Source of the DNA: Microbacterium forte
GTDB taxonomy: Bacteria; Actinomycetota; Actinomycetes; Actinomycetales; Microbacteriaceae
DNA: 64,000 nucleotides
Direction of reading: 5' to 3'
Assembly: GCF_031885415.1 (NCBI RefSeq)
Contig: NZ_CP116871.1
Span: 2,046,001-2,110,000 of the forward strand
The translations under genes were made by a program, and so were the position numbers. Below are positions 15,618 through 25,526 of the stretch, piece after piece (the first letter of the stretch is position 1; every line of letters begins with the position of its first letter). The notes under the pieces were generated by a model, which saw only the letters and a program-made list of their open reading frames with translations, searched no databases and had not been told where the DNA came from.

Positions 15618-18154
15618 TGACGGCAGAGCGGATGCCGCGACGCGGCCGACTCCGCGTGCTGCTCGGCGCAGCCCCCGGTGTCGGCAAGACCTTCGAGATG
15701 CTCGTCGAAGGCCGCCGACTGCTCGACGAGGGCCGAGACGTCGTGATCGCGATCGTCGAGACTCACGACCGCGCGGCGACGGCGGCGCAGACCATCGGCA
15801 TCCCCGAGGTGCCTCGCCGCACCGATCTGCACCGGGGCGTGCCGCTGAGCGAGATGGACCTGCAGGCGGTTCTCGCCCGGCACCCCGAGATCGCGCTGGT
15901 CGACGAGCTCGCCCACACCAACACCCCCGGTTCGCAGAACGCGAAGCGCTGGCAGGACGTCGACGCGCTGCTCGACGCGGGCATCGACGTCGTCACGACC
16001 GTGAACGTGCAGCACATCGAGTCGCTGAACGCCGTGGTCGAGAAGATCACGGGCATCGCTCAGCAGGAGACCATTCCGGATGCCGTGGTGCGCGCCGCCG
16101 ACGAGATCGAGGTCGTCGACCTGGCGCCGCAGTCGCTGCGCGATCGACTCTCGGCGGGCCTCGTCTACCCGGCCGAGCGGATCGACGCGGCGCTGTCGAA
16201 CTACTTCCGCCTCGGAAACCTGACGGCGCTGCGCGAACTCGCGCTGCTGTGGCTCGCCGACGAGGTCGACAGCGCGCTGCGCAGCTACCGCGCCGACCAC
16301 GGCATCGAGGGCACCTGGCAGGCGCGCGAGCGCGTGGTCGTCGCCCTCACCGGTGGCCCCGAGGGCGAGACGCTGCTGCGTCGAGGGGCCCGAATCGCCG
16401 CCCGCTCGGCCGGTGGCGAGCTGCTCGCAGTGCACATCGCCGCACAAGACGGCCTCCGCGACGAGACCCCGGGGGCACTGGCCGCCCAGCGCTCACTGGT
16501 CGAGTCGCTCGGCGGCAGCTTTCACCAGATCATCGGCGACGACATCCCCGGCACGCTCGTCGAGTTCGCGCACGGCGCCGACGCCACGCAGCTCGTGATC
16601 GGCGTCAGCCGACGCGGTCGCCTCGCGGCCGCGCTCACCGGACCCGGCATCGGGTCGGAGGTCATCCGCCGCTCGGGAGACATCGACGTGCACATCGTGA
16701 CGCACGCCGCCGCGGGCGGGCGCGCTGCGCTCCCCCGCATCACCGGCGGCGCGCTCGGCTGGCGACGCCAGCTGCTCGGCTTCGTGATCGCGCTCATCGT
16801 CGGACCACTGCTCTCGTGGGCGATGTTCGCCTTCCGCAGTCCCGAGTCGATCACGGTCGAGGTGTTGGCCTTCCAGCTGCTCGTGGTGATCGTCGCGCTC
16901 GTGGGCGGGCTGCGACCGGCCGTCTTCGCGGCGGTGCTCTCGGGCATCACACTGGACTTCCTGTTCGTCTCGCCGATCTTCACCATCACGATCGCGCATC
17001 CGCTGCACGTGCTCGCCCTCGCGCTCTATGTGATCATCGCGATCCTCGTCAGCATCATCGTCGACCAGGCCGCACGGCGAGCCCGTACGGCCCAGCGCGC
17101 CGCCGCCGAGGCCGAACTCCTCGCCGCGGTCGCCGGCAACGTGCTCCGCGGAGACAACGCCGTGCTCGCGATGGTCAGTCGCACGCGCGAGGCCTTCGGT
17201 CTCACCGGTGTGCGCCTGCTCACCGCCGAGGGCGAGGTGCTGGCGAGCGACGGCGAACCCGTGCCAGACGGTCGGGCCACCTCGATTCCGGTCGGCGCGG
17301 GCGGATCGTCTCCCGCCGTGCTCGAGCTGCACGGCGAGCCCCTCGACACCCCCGCCCGGCGACTGCTCGATGCGATCGTCGCCCAGCTCGCGGCGGCGAT
17401 CGAGCACACCGACCTGCGTGCCACAGCGCGCGAGGTCGCCGCTCTCGCCGAGACCGACCAGGTGCGCAGTGCGCTGCTCTCGGCGGTGAGCCACGACCTT
17501 CGCCGACCACTCGCCTCGGCCGTCGCCGCGATCGGCGGACTCCGCGGGGCGCACAGACTGTCGGCATCCGATCGGGAAGAACTGCTCGCCACGGCGGATG
17601 AGAGCCTCGCCACCCTGTCGTCGCTGGTCACGGATCTGCTCGACGTCAGCCGCGTGCAGGCGGGAGTGCTCGCGGTCTCGAGCATGCGACTCGATGTCGC
17701 GGGTCCCGTGCTGGCGGCGGTCGATGAACTCGGCCTCGGCCCCGACGACGTGGAGCTGGCATTGGACGCCGACCTGCCGTCGGTGTCGGCCGATCCGGTG
17801 CTGCTGCAGAGAGTGCTGGTGAACGTGATCGCGAACGCGCACCGCCACTCGCCCGCCGACAGTCGGGTGATCGTGTCGACGAGCACCCTCGGCGAGCGTG
17901 CGGAGATCCGCGTCATCGACCGGGGCAAAGGCGTGCCGGCAGAGAATCGCGACCGCATCTTCCAGCCGTTCCAGCGCCTCGGCGACACCGACAACACCAC
18001 CGGTCTCGGCCTCGGCCTCGCGCTGTCGCGCGGATTCGCCGAGGGCATGGGCGGTACCCTGACACCCGAGGACACCCCCGGCGGTGGACTCACCATGGTC
18101 ATCTCGCTGCCGCTGGCAGGAGAGCCCGATCTCACGCAGGAGGAGACGGAGTGA
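15617..18154 (+). CDS. kdpD: Sensor histidine kinase KdpD
   Basis: The 845-residue protein has the full KdpD layout: the N-terminal KdpD domain with Walker A GAAPGVGKT (near residue 20) and DELAHTNTPGSQN; a universal-stress domain around 245-360; four membrane helices around 390-495; a short GAF-like region; HisKA with His626 in SAVSHDLRRPL; and an HATPase domain (NVIANAHRHSP, GLGLGLALSRG). In E. coli it senses low K+ or salt and phosphorylates KdpE; in some bacteria the USP domain binds c-di-AMP. The start overlaps the kdpC stop and the stop overlaps kdpE by four bases. Confidence 0.96.
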   Translation: MTAERMPRRGRLRVLLGAAPGVGKTFEMLVEGRRLLDEGRDVVIAIVETHDRAATAAQTIGIPEVPRRTDLHRGVPLSEMDLQAVLARHPEIALVDELAHTNTPGSQNAKRWQDVDALLDAGIDVVTTVNVQHIESLNAVVEKITGIAQQETIPDAVVRAADEIEVVDLAPQSLRDRLSAGLVYPAERIDAALSNYFRLGNLTALRELALLWLADEVDSALRSYRADHGIEGTWQARERVVVALTGGPEGETLLRRGARIAARSAGGELLAVHIAAQDGLRDETPGALAAQRSLVESLGGSFHQIIGDDIPGTLVEFAHGADATQLVIGVSRRGRLAAALTGPGIGSEVIRRSGDIDVHIVTHAAAGGRAALPRITGGALGWRRQLLGFVIALIVGPLLSWAMFAFRSPESITVEVLAFQLLVVIVALVGGLRPAVFAAVLSGITLDFLFVSPIFTITIAHPLHVLALALYVIIAILVSIIVDQAARRARTAQRAAAEAELLAAVAGNVLRGDNAVLAMVSRTREAFGLTGVRLLTAEGEVLASDGEPVPDGRATSIPVGAGGSSPAVLELHGEPLDTPARRLLDAIVAQLAAAIEHTDLRATAREVAALAETDQVRSALLSAVSHDLRRPLASAVAAIGGLRGAHRLSASDREELLATADESLATLSSLVTDLLDVSRVQAGVLAVSSMRLDVAGPVLAAVDELGLGPDDVELALDADLPSVSADPVLLQRVLVNVIANAHRHSPADSRVIVSTSTLGERAEIRVIDRGKGVPAENRDRIFQPFQRLGDTDNTTGLGLGLALSRGFAEGMGGTLTPEDTPGGGLTMVISLPLAGEPDLTQEETE

Positions 18155-18822
18155 AGCTCCTCATCGCCGATGACGACCCGCAGATGGTGCGGGCGCTGCG
18201 CATCACCCTCGCCGCCCACGGCTACGAGGTGGTCGTGGCCGCTGACGGTGCCGCTGCCGTGGCCGCCGCCGCGCAGACGCACCCCGACATCATCATGCTC
18301 GACCTCGGCATGCCGCGGCTCGACGGCATCGAGGTGATCCAGGCGCTGCGCGGCTGGACGACCGTGCCGATCATCGTCGTCTCCGGCCGCACCGGATCAG
18401 CGGACAAGGTCGAGGCGTTGGATGCGGGAGCCGACGACTTCGTCACCAAGCCGTTCCAGGTCGACGAGCTGCTCGCGCGGCTGAGGGCGCTGTCTCGCCG
18501 GTCGGTGCCGGCCGGCGGCGAGTCGACCGTCGGATTCGGCGACGTCGTGGTCGACCTCGCGACGAAGACCGTCACCAGGGCGGGCACGCGGGTTCATCTC
18601 ACGCCCACCGAGTGGCGCATGCTCGAGCATCTCGCCCGGCATCCGGGCGCCCTGGTGACTCGGCAGGATCTGCTGAAGGAGATCTGGGGCAGCGAGCAGG
18701 TCTCCGACTCCGGCTACCTGCGGCTGTACATGTCGCAGCTGCGCAAGAAGCTCGAGGCCGAACCGAGCGCACCGGCACACCTGCTCACCGAGTCGGGGAT
18801 GGGTTACCGGCTCGTCCTCTGA
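18151..18822 (+). CDS. kdpE: Response regulator KdpE
   Basis: This is a 223-residue OmpR-type regulator. The receiver domain carries the phospho-acceptor Asp51 in IIMLDLGMPRLDG and the conserved Lys in DDFVTKPFQVDELLAR. The C-terminal winged helix reads LTPTEWRMLEHLARHPGALVTRQDLL ... YLRLYMSQLRKKLE. It activates the kdp promoter in other bacteria. GTG 18151 overlaps the kdpD stop. It is the last gene of the operon and is followed by an inverted-repeat element at 18851-18935. Confidence 0.95.
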   Translation: MKLLIADDDPQMVRALRITLAAHGYEVVVAADGAAAVAAAAQTHPDIIMLDLGMPRLDGIEVIQALRGWTTVPIIVVSGRTGSADKVEALDAGADDFVTKPFQVDELLARLRALSRRSVPAGGESTVGFGDVVVDLATKTVTRAGTRVHLTPTEWRMLEHLARHPGALVTRQDLLKEIWGSEQVSDSGYLRLYMSQLRKKLEAEPSAPAHLLTESGMGYRLVL

Positions 18823-18850
18823 CCCCGGCGTGCCGTTCTCGTCATTCCCG

Positions 18851-18935
18851 GTTCACAACTCAGCATGAACTTGCGGCGGCCGGCGGAATAGACGGGTTCA
18901 GGGCGTTCGGCCGCAGTCTGTGCTGAATTGTGAAC
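18851..18935. repeat. GTTCACAAYTCAGCA inverted-repeat element, copy A
   Basis: GTTCACAACTCAGCA (18851-18865) and TGCTGAATTGTGAAC (18921-18935) are inverted 15-base arms with one mismatch, 85 bases end to end. The same arms recur at 45829-45843 and 57181-57278 with unrelated interiors. It lies between kdpE and a convergent gene, so it could serve as a bidirectional terminator, although no T-run follows. Confidence 0.8.
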
Positions 18936-18946
18936 GGTGTGCGTGA

Positions 18947-19219
18947 TCAACGCTTCATGATGGTGACCTCGACGGTGTCGCCGATGTCCTTGCCCAGCGA
19001 CTTCCGCGCCTTCGCGTTCAGCGACACCATGTGTCCACCCGTACCGGTCACCATCGCGCCGACGTTCTCGAGCTTCACATCGTCTATCAGGGCGTCGACC
19101 CTGACCGTCTTCCCGGTTCCGAAGAACTCGGCGGAGCCGGGTATCTCGACGCAACTCCACGTCTCGCCCTTGACCTCGACACCGATCGTCGTGTGAAAGC
19201 TCAGCTGATCCGCACTCAT
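18947..19219 (-). CDS. DUF1905-domain protein
   Basis: The 90-residue protein matches the DUF1905 fold: WSCVEIPGSAEFFGTGKTVRVDALIDD, GGHMVSLNAKARKSLGKDIGDTVEVTI. These are small beta-barrel proteins of unknown function, sometimes fused to YdeI-type DUF1801 domains. It stands alone here, 31 bases downstream of the TspO-like gene on the same strand. The start at 19219 is the only one that keeps the first strand. Confidence 0.88.
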   Translation of the reverse strand: MSADQLSFHTTIGVEVKGETWSCVEIPGSAEFFGTGKTVRVDALIDDVKLENVGAMVTGTGGHMVSLNAKARKSLGKDIGDTVEVTIMKR

Positions 19220-19250
19220 GAGAACAGGCTATTCGCGACCGAGCGCTGAA

Positions 19251-20045
19251 TCAGAGCGCGATGTCGGCGCGCGGGCGGCGCAGCACTCCCCAGACGCCTG
19301 CGGCGACGAGGACGATCGCGACGATGATCGCGGCGATGGCGGTGACGGTGCTCTCGGGTTCGCCGGTCAGGCGGCCGACGGCCAGCCAGCCGAGGCCCCA
19401 CGCGGTCGCGAGAGCGGGGGCGATGCGTCGAGTGACGAGCGCGCTGGCCACTCCGATCACGAGCACGACGGCGAGCACGGCGACCGCCCAGATCTCAGCC
19501 TGGTCTGCCCACGCTGCCGGGGCGATCTGCGTGAACCACGCCGTCGTGTTGGCCACGGTCGCGATGGTGACCCAACCGAAGTGCAGGCCGTTCGCGCCGT
19601 CGACCACGATGCGCTCGGGCCAGGTCCGGGCACGGCTGCGGCCGAGGATCACGATGACACGAGCGAGGGTGGCGAGCAGCAGTGCGATCACGAGCACCGT
19701 CAGCGGAAGAGACAGGAACTGCGCCGTCACGAGCCAGAGCCCGTTCAGGATCATCGATGCGGCGATCCATCCGCCGACCGCACGCTGACGTTCATCCGCC
19801 CGCTGCGGCGGAAGCGCCTGCCACACCGTGTAGGCGATGAGGCCGAGATAGATCAGCGACCAGATCGAGAAGGCGGGGCCGGCCGGGGCGAGATACGACC
19901 CCTGCGCCGAGAGCGCTCCGTCTTGCAGCTCGCTGACCGAGGTGCCTCCGAAGGCGCCGGACCCCACAGCCGCGGCTATCAGCATGAACGTGGCCGAGGC
20001 GATGATGATCGACTGGCGGGCGATGTCCTGCGTCCGGGATTCCAT
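19251..20045 (-). CDS. TspO/MBR-related tryptophan-rich membrane protein
   Basis: About 264 residues from ATG 20045, with 7-8 membrane segments. Trp-rich loops (FSIWSLIYLGLIAYTVWQ, GWIAASMILNGLWL, WVTIATVANTTAWF) and the PAGPAFSIWSLIY segment recall TspO/MBR proteins, but it is longer than the 160-residue core because of extra C-terminal helices. TspO-like proteins bind porphyrins or lipids; the role here is unknown. A longer upstream frame exists, but the residues before MESRTQD lack conservation-like character and start within the intergenic region. Confidence 0.75.
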   Translation of the reverse strand: MESRTQDIARQSIIIASATFMLIAAAVGSGAFGGTSVSELQDGALSAQGSYLAPAGPAFSIWSLIYLGLIAYTVWQALPPQRADERQRAVGGWIAASMILNGLWLVTAQFLSLPLTVLVIALLLATLARVIVILGRSRARTWPERIVVDGANGLHFGWVTIATVANTTAWFTQIAPAAWADQAEIWAVAVLAVVLVIGVASALVTRRIAPALATAWGLGWLAVGRLTGEPESTVTAIAAIIVAIVLVAAGVWGVLRRPRADIAL

Positions 20046-20124
20046 GCTCGCACCATACGCGCGTGAGCGCGGGAACACACCAGCCTTGACACCGGCATCC
20101 GAGAAGGCTAGCCAGGCTAGCTAA

Positions 20125-21645
<1,521 letters not shown>

Positions 21646-21656
21646 CGCACCCTTCC

Positions 21657-21765
21657 GTTCGTTGAGCGAGGAGCGCAGCGACGAGACGAAACGCGGTGAG
21701 GATGCAGGGGCTCAACGCTCCGGTGTCCTCACCGCGTTTCGTCTCGCTCCGCTCGCTCAACGAAC
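21657..21765. repeat. Long inverted repeat (GTTGAGCGAG / GAGACGAAACG family), bidirectional terminator candidate
   Basis: The left arm (21657-21703) and right arm (21726-21765) are imperfect inverted copies of roughly 40 bases, running from GTTCGTTGAGCGAG through GAGACGAAACGCGGTGAGGA and back. It fills the gap between two convergent genes (hydrolase and GH53). Related arms occur at 14922 and 27168. The hairpin could stop transcription from both sides. Confidence 0.8.
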
Positions 21766-21817
21766 AGAAGCATCCGGTGCTGACCCGACCACGGATTCAG
21801 GACGCAGCCGGATGCCG

Positions 21818-24583
21818 TCAGCGCTTGACCGCCACCGTGAGCGTCTTGCTCTCAGTACTGCCCGCGGCGTTCACGAACTCCACACGGTAGGTGTGCTTTC
21901 CCACCGACCGCCCCGACACCGGCACCGTCACACGCTGCGCGGCGGGGCTGTTCGCGACCATGTCGCCCTCGGAGATCAGCACACCGTCTTCGTACAGGCG
22001 GTACGAGGTCGCGTTCGTGCCCCACCACATGTCGGCGGTGAGCGTGTACGACCCGTCGCCGTCCCAGTTGTCGGCCGACAGCACGGGTGTGCCGGGAGCC
22101 GCATCCTTCACCTTCACCGTCACGGGCTTCACCGCCGTCACGCCTCGCGAGTTGACCAGTTCGCCGGTGTAGACGTAGCTGCCGTTCGCCTTGCCGGTCA
22201 CGGCGACCTGTGCCGTCTGCGCACCGGTGCCTCCGAACGTCAGCGGCACCGTCTCGATCAGCACACCGTTCTCGAACACTCGCAGCTTGGTGGCGTTCTG
22301 CCCCCACCACAGATTCATGGTGAGCGTGAAGTCGCCGTCGAGCAGCCCGGTGTCATGGCCGTTGTCGTGCGACAGCACTCCACGAGCCGGGGCGGCCGTC
22401 GCCGAGTCCTTCCGCACGAGTGCGTCGACGGCGTCATCGAGCGTCGCCACGGCTCCTGCCACGGCATCCTCACTCGGGCTGATCGCTGCGAGCACGATGT
22501 CGGCACGCGCGATCGCACCGGGCATGGCGGTCGTCGACGACTCGACATACGTCGTCAGGTCGAGAGCCGCAGCCGCGTCGCGCCGCTCCCGCAGCTGCGT
22601 GGTGTCGGCACCGGGCATCGGTTCGCGCACGAGCTCGAGATCGTCGATCGTGCCCCACGCCCCCGCCGGCAGCGCCGCGGAGATCCGCACGGTCGCCGTG
22701 CCCTCGGCACCCATTTGCAGCGCCTCGGTCGTCGGCGTCGACCACACCCGCCAGCCGTCGAACCCGAAGGCCGCAGCGGGGCCCGCTGCAGACGACGAGA
22801 GCGACAGCGAAGCCCGCCCGTCCGAGCCTTCACCGTCGCCCTGCAGCGATGCCCGAGCGACGTACGACCCTGCGGGCAGCCCGCTCACGGTCTGCGACAG
22901 CTCGAACGAGTATCCGGATGCCGCGTAGAAGTGCGCCGAATGGGTGCCGCTCCGAGGGTCATCCCATGCTCGCAGGGTGAGGCCCGACCCGGTCGCGCTC
23001 CACATGCTCGTGTCCGCATCCTCGAATCCAGGGTTGCGCAGATAGTTGCGCGCCGCGACCGACACTGTGGCGGAGGCCGCGAGTCCCGCTTCCGTCACGC
23101 CCGCGATCGCATACTCGCCGACGCCCTCGATGTACTCCGCCCCGGTCGACCACGTGACCGCCTGCTGCTCCGACGAGCCGTCGTTGTAGAGCACGGACAC
23201 TTCGCCGGGCAGCTCGACCGCATCACCCTCGACCAGCTGCAGCGCCACGGGCTGCACCGACTCGACCGCGCGAGGGGCCTGGGCTCCGGTGCGCACGTAG
23301 GAGAAGATGTTCAGCGCATCGGATGCCGTGCCGTCGAACCCGAACAGCGCCTGGTTGTCCCACGCCGATCCGCCGAACCACTGGCCGGCATCATGCGGCT
23401 CGTACTCGCCGGCGAAGCTCGACGCCCACCCCGAGCCGTCGCGCTCCCAGAGCACCTTGTTCGCATCGAGCTGAGCGGGCGTGCCGACTGGCAGCCATGC
23501 GGGCTCCCAGTAGTACACGCCGATGCCGGCCTCACCGACGTCGGCGACAGCCTGCACGACCGCGCGCACCGCATCGGCCTGACCCTGCACGCTCACCGGA
23601 TACTGCGTCGCCTCGGACGGCAGGTCGACCACATTGCCGTGGCCGTCTCCGTCGTCGAGCGTGAACGCCCACGAGGTCTCGGCGACCATGACCTTCTTGC
23701 CGTACGTCTCGGCGACGTGCGAGAGCACCGCCGTGAGGTTCTCGGGGGTGCCGTGCCAGAACGGATAGTACGACGACGCGAACACGTCGTAGTCGACGTC
23801 GCGGCGGTCGAGCTGGGCTGCGACGTCGGCATAGAAGCCGGCCCGCTCGGGGTTGGTGAAGTGCACGGCGACGAGGGTGTCGGGCGCTTCGGCGCGCACG
23901 GCGGCGGAGCCTGCCGAGAACACCTTCGCCATGTCATCCCAGCCGCGCACCCCGGCCACGCCGCCGTTGGTCTCGTTGCCCACCTGCACCATGCGCAGGT
24001 CGACGCCCGCATCCACCAGTCGTCGCACGGCATCACGGGTGAAGGTGCCGACCTCGGCGGCGACCTGGTCAGCCGTCATCCCCTCCCAGGCCTTGGGCAC
24101 CTGCTGCTTGGCGGGGTCTGCCCAGAAGTCGGAGTAGTGGAAGTCGACGAGCACGCCGAGTCCGGCATCCGTCGCGCGCTGCGAGATCTCGATCGCACGA
24201 TCGACGTCGACATCGCCGCCGCCGTAGCCGTTGCCGTTCGCGTCGAACGGGTCGTTCCACACGCGCACCCGCACATCGGTGACCCCGGCGTCGGCGAGGA
24301 TCTCGAACAGATCGCCCGGCGTGCCGTCGGAGTCTCGGAACACGACGCCCGACTCTTCGAGAGACAGCACCGACGACACGTCGACGCCGCCGATGAAGTC
24401 GTCGGGCAGGTTCTCGACCCGAGGGACGGTGATGCCGGCATCCACCGGTTCGGTGGCGGCGACAGCAGCCGGCACGGATGCCTGGGATGGCGCGGCCGAC
24501 GCCGGCAGCGCGACGCCGATCAGGGCGACGGCGGTGACCGTGGCCAGGGCGGAGGAGAGAAGGGAACGCGTGCGACGGTGCAT
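21818..24583 (-). CDS. ganB: Secreted arabinogalactan endo-beta-1,4-galactanase (GH53), multidomain
   Basis: The 921-residue protein starts with a signal peptide (cleavage near Ala30). A GH53 domain follows at about 55-430, with acid/base Glu204 in VGNETNGG and nucleophile Glu302 in MVAETSWAF. Then come a Big_4-type Ig-like domain, a CBM61-like domain beginning NYLRNPGFED, a helical FIVAR-like linker, and two tandem beta-sandwich repeats with NLWWGQNAT / DMWWGTNAT motifs. It cuts beta-1,4-galactan side chains of pectin outside the cell. No LPXTG anchor is present, so it is released or held by its binding modules. It is the last gene of the galactan operon. GAAAGG precedes the ATG. Confidence 0.92.
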   Translation of the reverse strand: MHRRTRSLLSSALATVTAVALIGVALPASAAPSQASVPAAVAATEPVDAGITVPRVENLPDDFIGGVDVSSVLSLEESGVVFRDSDGTPGDLFEILADAGVTDVRVRVWNDPFDANGNGYGGGDVDVDRAIEISQRATDAGLGVLVDFHYSDFWADPAKQQVPKAWEGMTADQVAAEVGTFTRDAVRRLVDAGVDLRMVQVGNETNGGVAGVRGWDDMAKVFSAGSAAVRAEAPDTLVAVHFTNPERAGFYADVAAQLDRRDVDYDVFASSYYPFWHGTPENLTAVLSHVAETYGKKVMVAETSWAFTLDDGDGHGNVVDLPSEATQYPVSVQGQADAVRAVVQAVADVGEAGIGVYYWEPAWLPVGTPAQLDANKVLWERDGSGWASSFAGEYEPHDAGQWFGGSAWDNQALFGFDGTASDALNIFSYVRTGAQAPRAVESVQPVALQLVEGDAVELPGEVSVLYNDGSSEQQAVTWSTGAEYIEGVGEYAIAGVTEAGLAASATVSVAARNYLRNPGFEDADTSMWSATGSGLTLRAWDDPRSGTHSAHFYAASGYSFELSQTVSGLPAGSYVARASLQGDGEGSDGRASLSLSSSAAGPAAAFGFDGWRVWSTPTTEALQMGAEGTATVRISAALPAGAWGTIDDLELVREPMPGADTTQLRERRDAAAALDLTTYVESSTTAMPGAIARADIVLAAISPSEDAVAGAVATLDDAVDALVRKDSATAAPARGVLSHDNGHDTGLLDGDFTLTMNLWWGQNATKLRVFENGVLIETVPLTFGGTGAQTAQVAVTGKANGSYVYTGELVNSRGVTAVKPVTVKVKDAAPGTPVLSADNWDGDGSYTLTADMWWGTNATSYRLYEDGVLISEGDMVANSPAAQRVTVPVSGRSVGKHTYRVEFVNAAGSTESKTLTVAVKR

Positions 24584-24614
24584 GACGGCCTTTCGAGCGG
24601 TGCGGAAGAGAGGA

Positions 24615-25526
24615 TCAGCCCTTGACGGATCCCTGGGTGAGCCCGCCGACGATGTACTTCTGCAGCGAGAAGAACAGCGCGAGCACGGGCACGGCGGCGA
24701 CGACGACACCGGCGGCGAAGAGCCCCCAGCGCGAGGTCAGCTGGTTCGAGACCCACTGGTACATGCCGACGGCGAGGGTCCAGTTGTCCTCGGAGGTGAG
24801 GATGATCTTCGACAGGATGAAGTCGCCGAACGCCGCGAGGAACGCGAGCAGGGCGACGACCGCGAGGATCGGCACGACCAGCGGCATGATGAGCCGCCAG
24901 AAGATCTGCGCGTGGCTGGCGCCGTCAATCTTCGCGGACTCGTCGATCTCGACCGGGATCGTGTTGAAGAAGCCGTACATCAGGAACGTGTTCGCGCCGA
25001 GTGCGCCGCCGAGGTAGACGCAGATCAGGGCGATCTTCGAGTTGATGCCGAGAGCAGGGACCACGTCGCCGAGGGTCTGCAGCATCAGGAAGATGGCGAT
25101 GAACGCCAGCGCCTGCGGGAACATCTGCAGCACGAGCAGGGTGGTGAGGCTCGCGCGTCGCCCGCTGAAGCGGAAGCGCGAGAACGCATAGGCGCCGCAG
25201 GCTCCCATCAGCACCGAGCCCACCGCGGTCACGCCGCCGATCAGCAGGGTGTTGCCGAACCACACCCAGTAGCGCGATTCGCCGAGGGCGATGTAGTTCG
25301 CGGGATCGAACGCACTGAACAGAGCGCTGGATGCCGCAAGGCTGCCGTTCGGGTTGAGCGACGCAGACAGCACGTAGACGAGCGGGAACGCGGCGAAGAA
25401 CAGCACGCCTGCGGCCAGGATGTACTTCCATCCGACCTCGCCCCACCACCGACGCCGTCGAGCGCCTGCGCGCGCGGCATCCGCTTCTTTCGATGAACCG
25501 GTCACGATGACTCTTGTCTCACTCAT
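24615..25526 (-). CDS. ganQ: ABC sugar permease, MalG/GanQ type
   Basis: The 303-residue inner-membrane permease has six helices and the EAA loop (ESAKIDGASHAQIFWRLIMPLVVPIL) that contacts the ATPase. It pairs with the MalF-type permease just upstream, whose stop overlaps this ATG by one base. Together with the binding protein they import galacto-oligosaccharides released by the GH53 enzyme. No ATPase gene lies in the operon, so a shared MsmX/MsiK-type ATPase encoded elsewhere is expected. Confidence 0.93.
   Translation of the reverse strand: MSETRVIVTGSSKEADAARAGARRRRWWGEVGWKYILAAGVLFFAAFPLVYVLSASLNPNGSLAASSALFSAFDPANYIALGESRYWVWFGNTLLIGGVTAVGSVLMGACGAYAFSRFRFSGRRASLTTLLVLQMFPQALAFIAIFLMLQTLGDVVPALGINSKIALICVYLGGALGANTFLMYGFFNTIPVEIDESAKIDGASHAQIFWRLIMPLVVPILAVVALLAFLAAFGDFILSKIILTSEDNWTLAVGMYQWVSNQLTSRWGLFAAGVVVAAVPVLALFFSLQKYIVGGLTQGSVKG

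Noticed and set aside
21657..21765. Insertion sequence remnant
   Set aside because: Inverted arms are present, but there is no transposase fragment or target duplication, and the same arms recur at other intergenic sites as a small repeat family.
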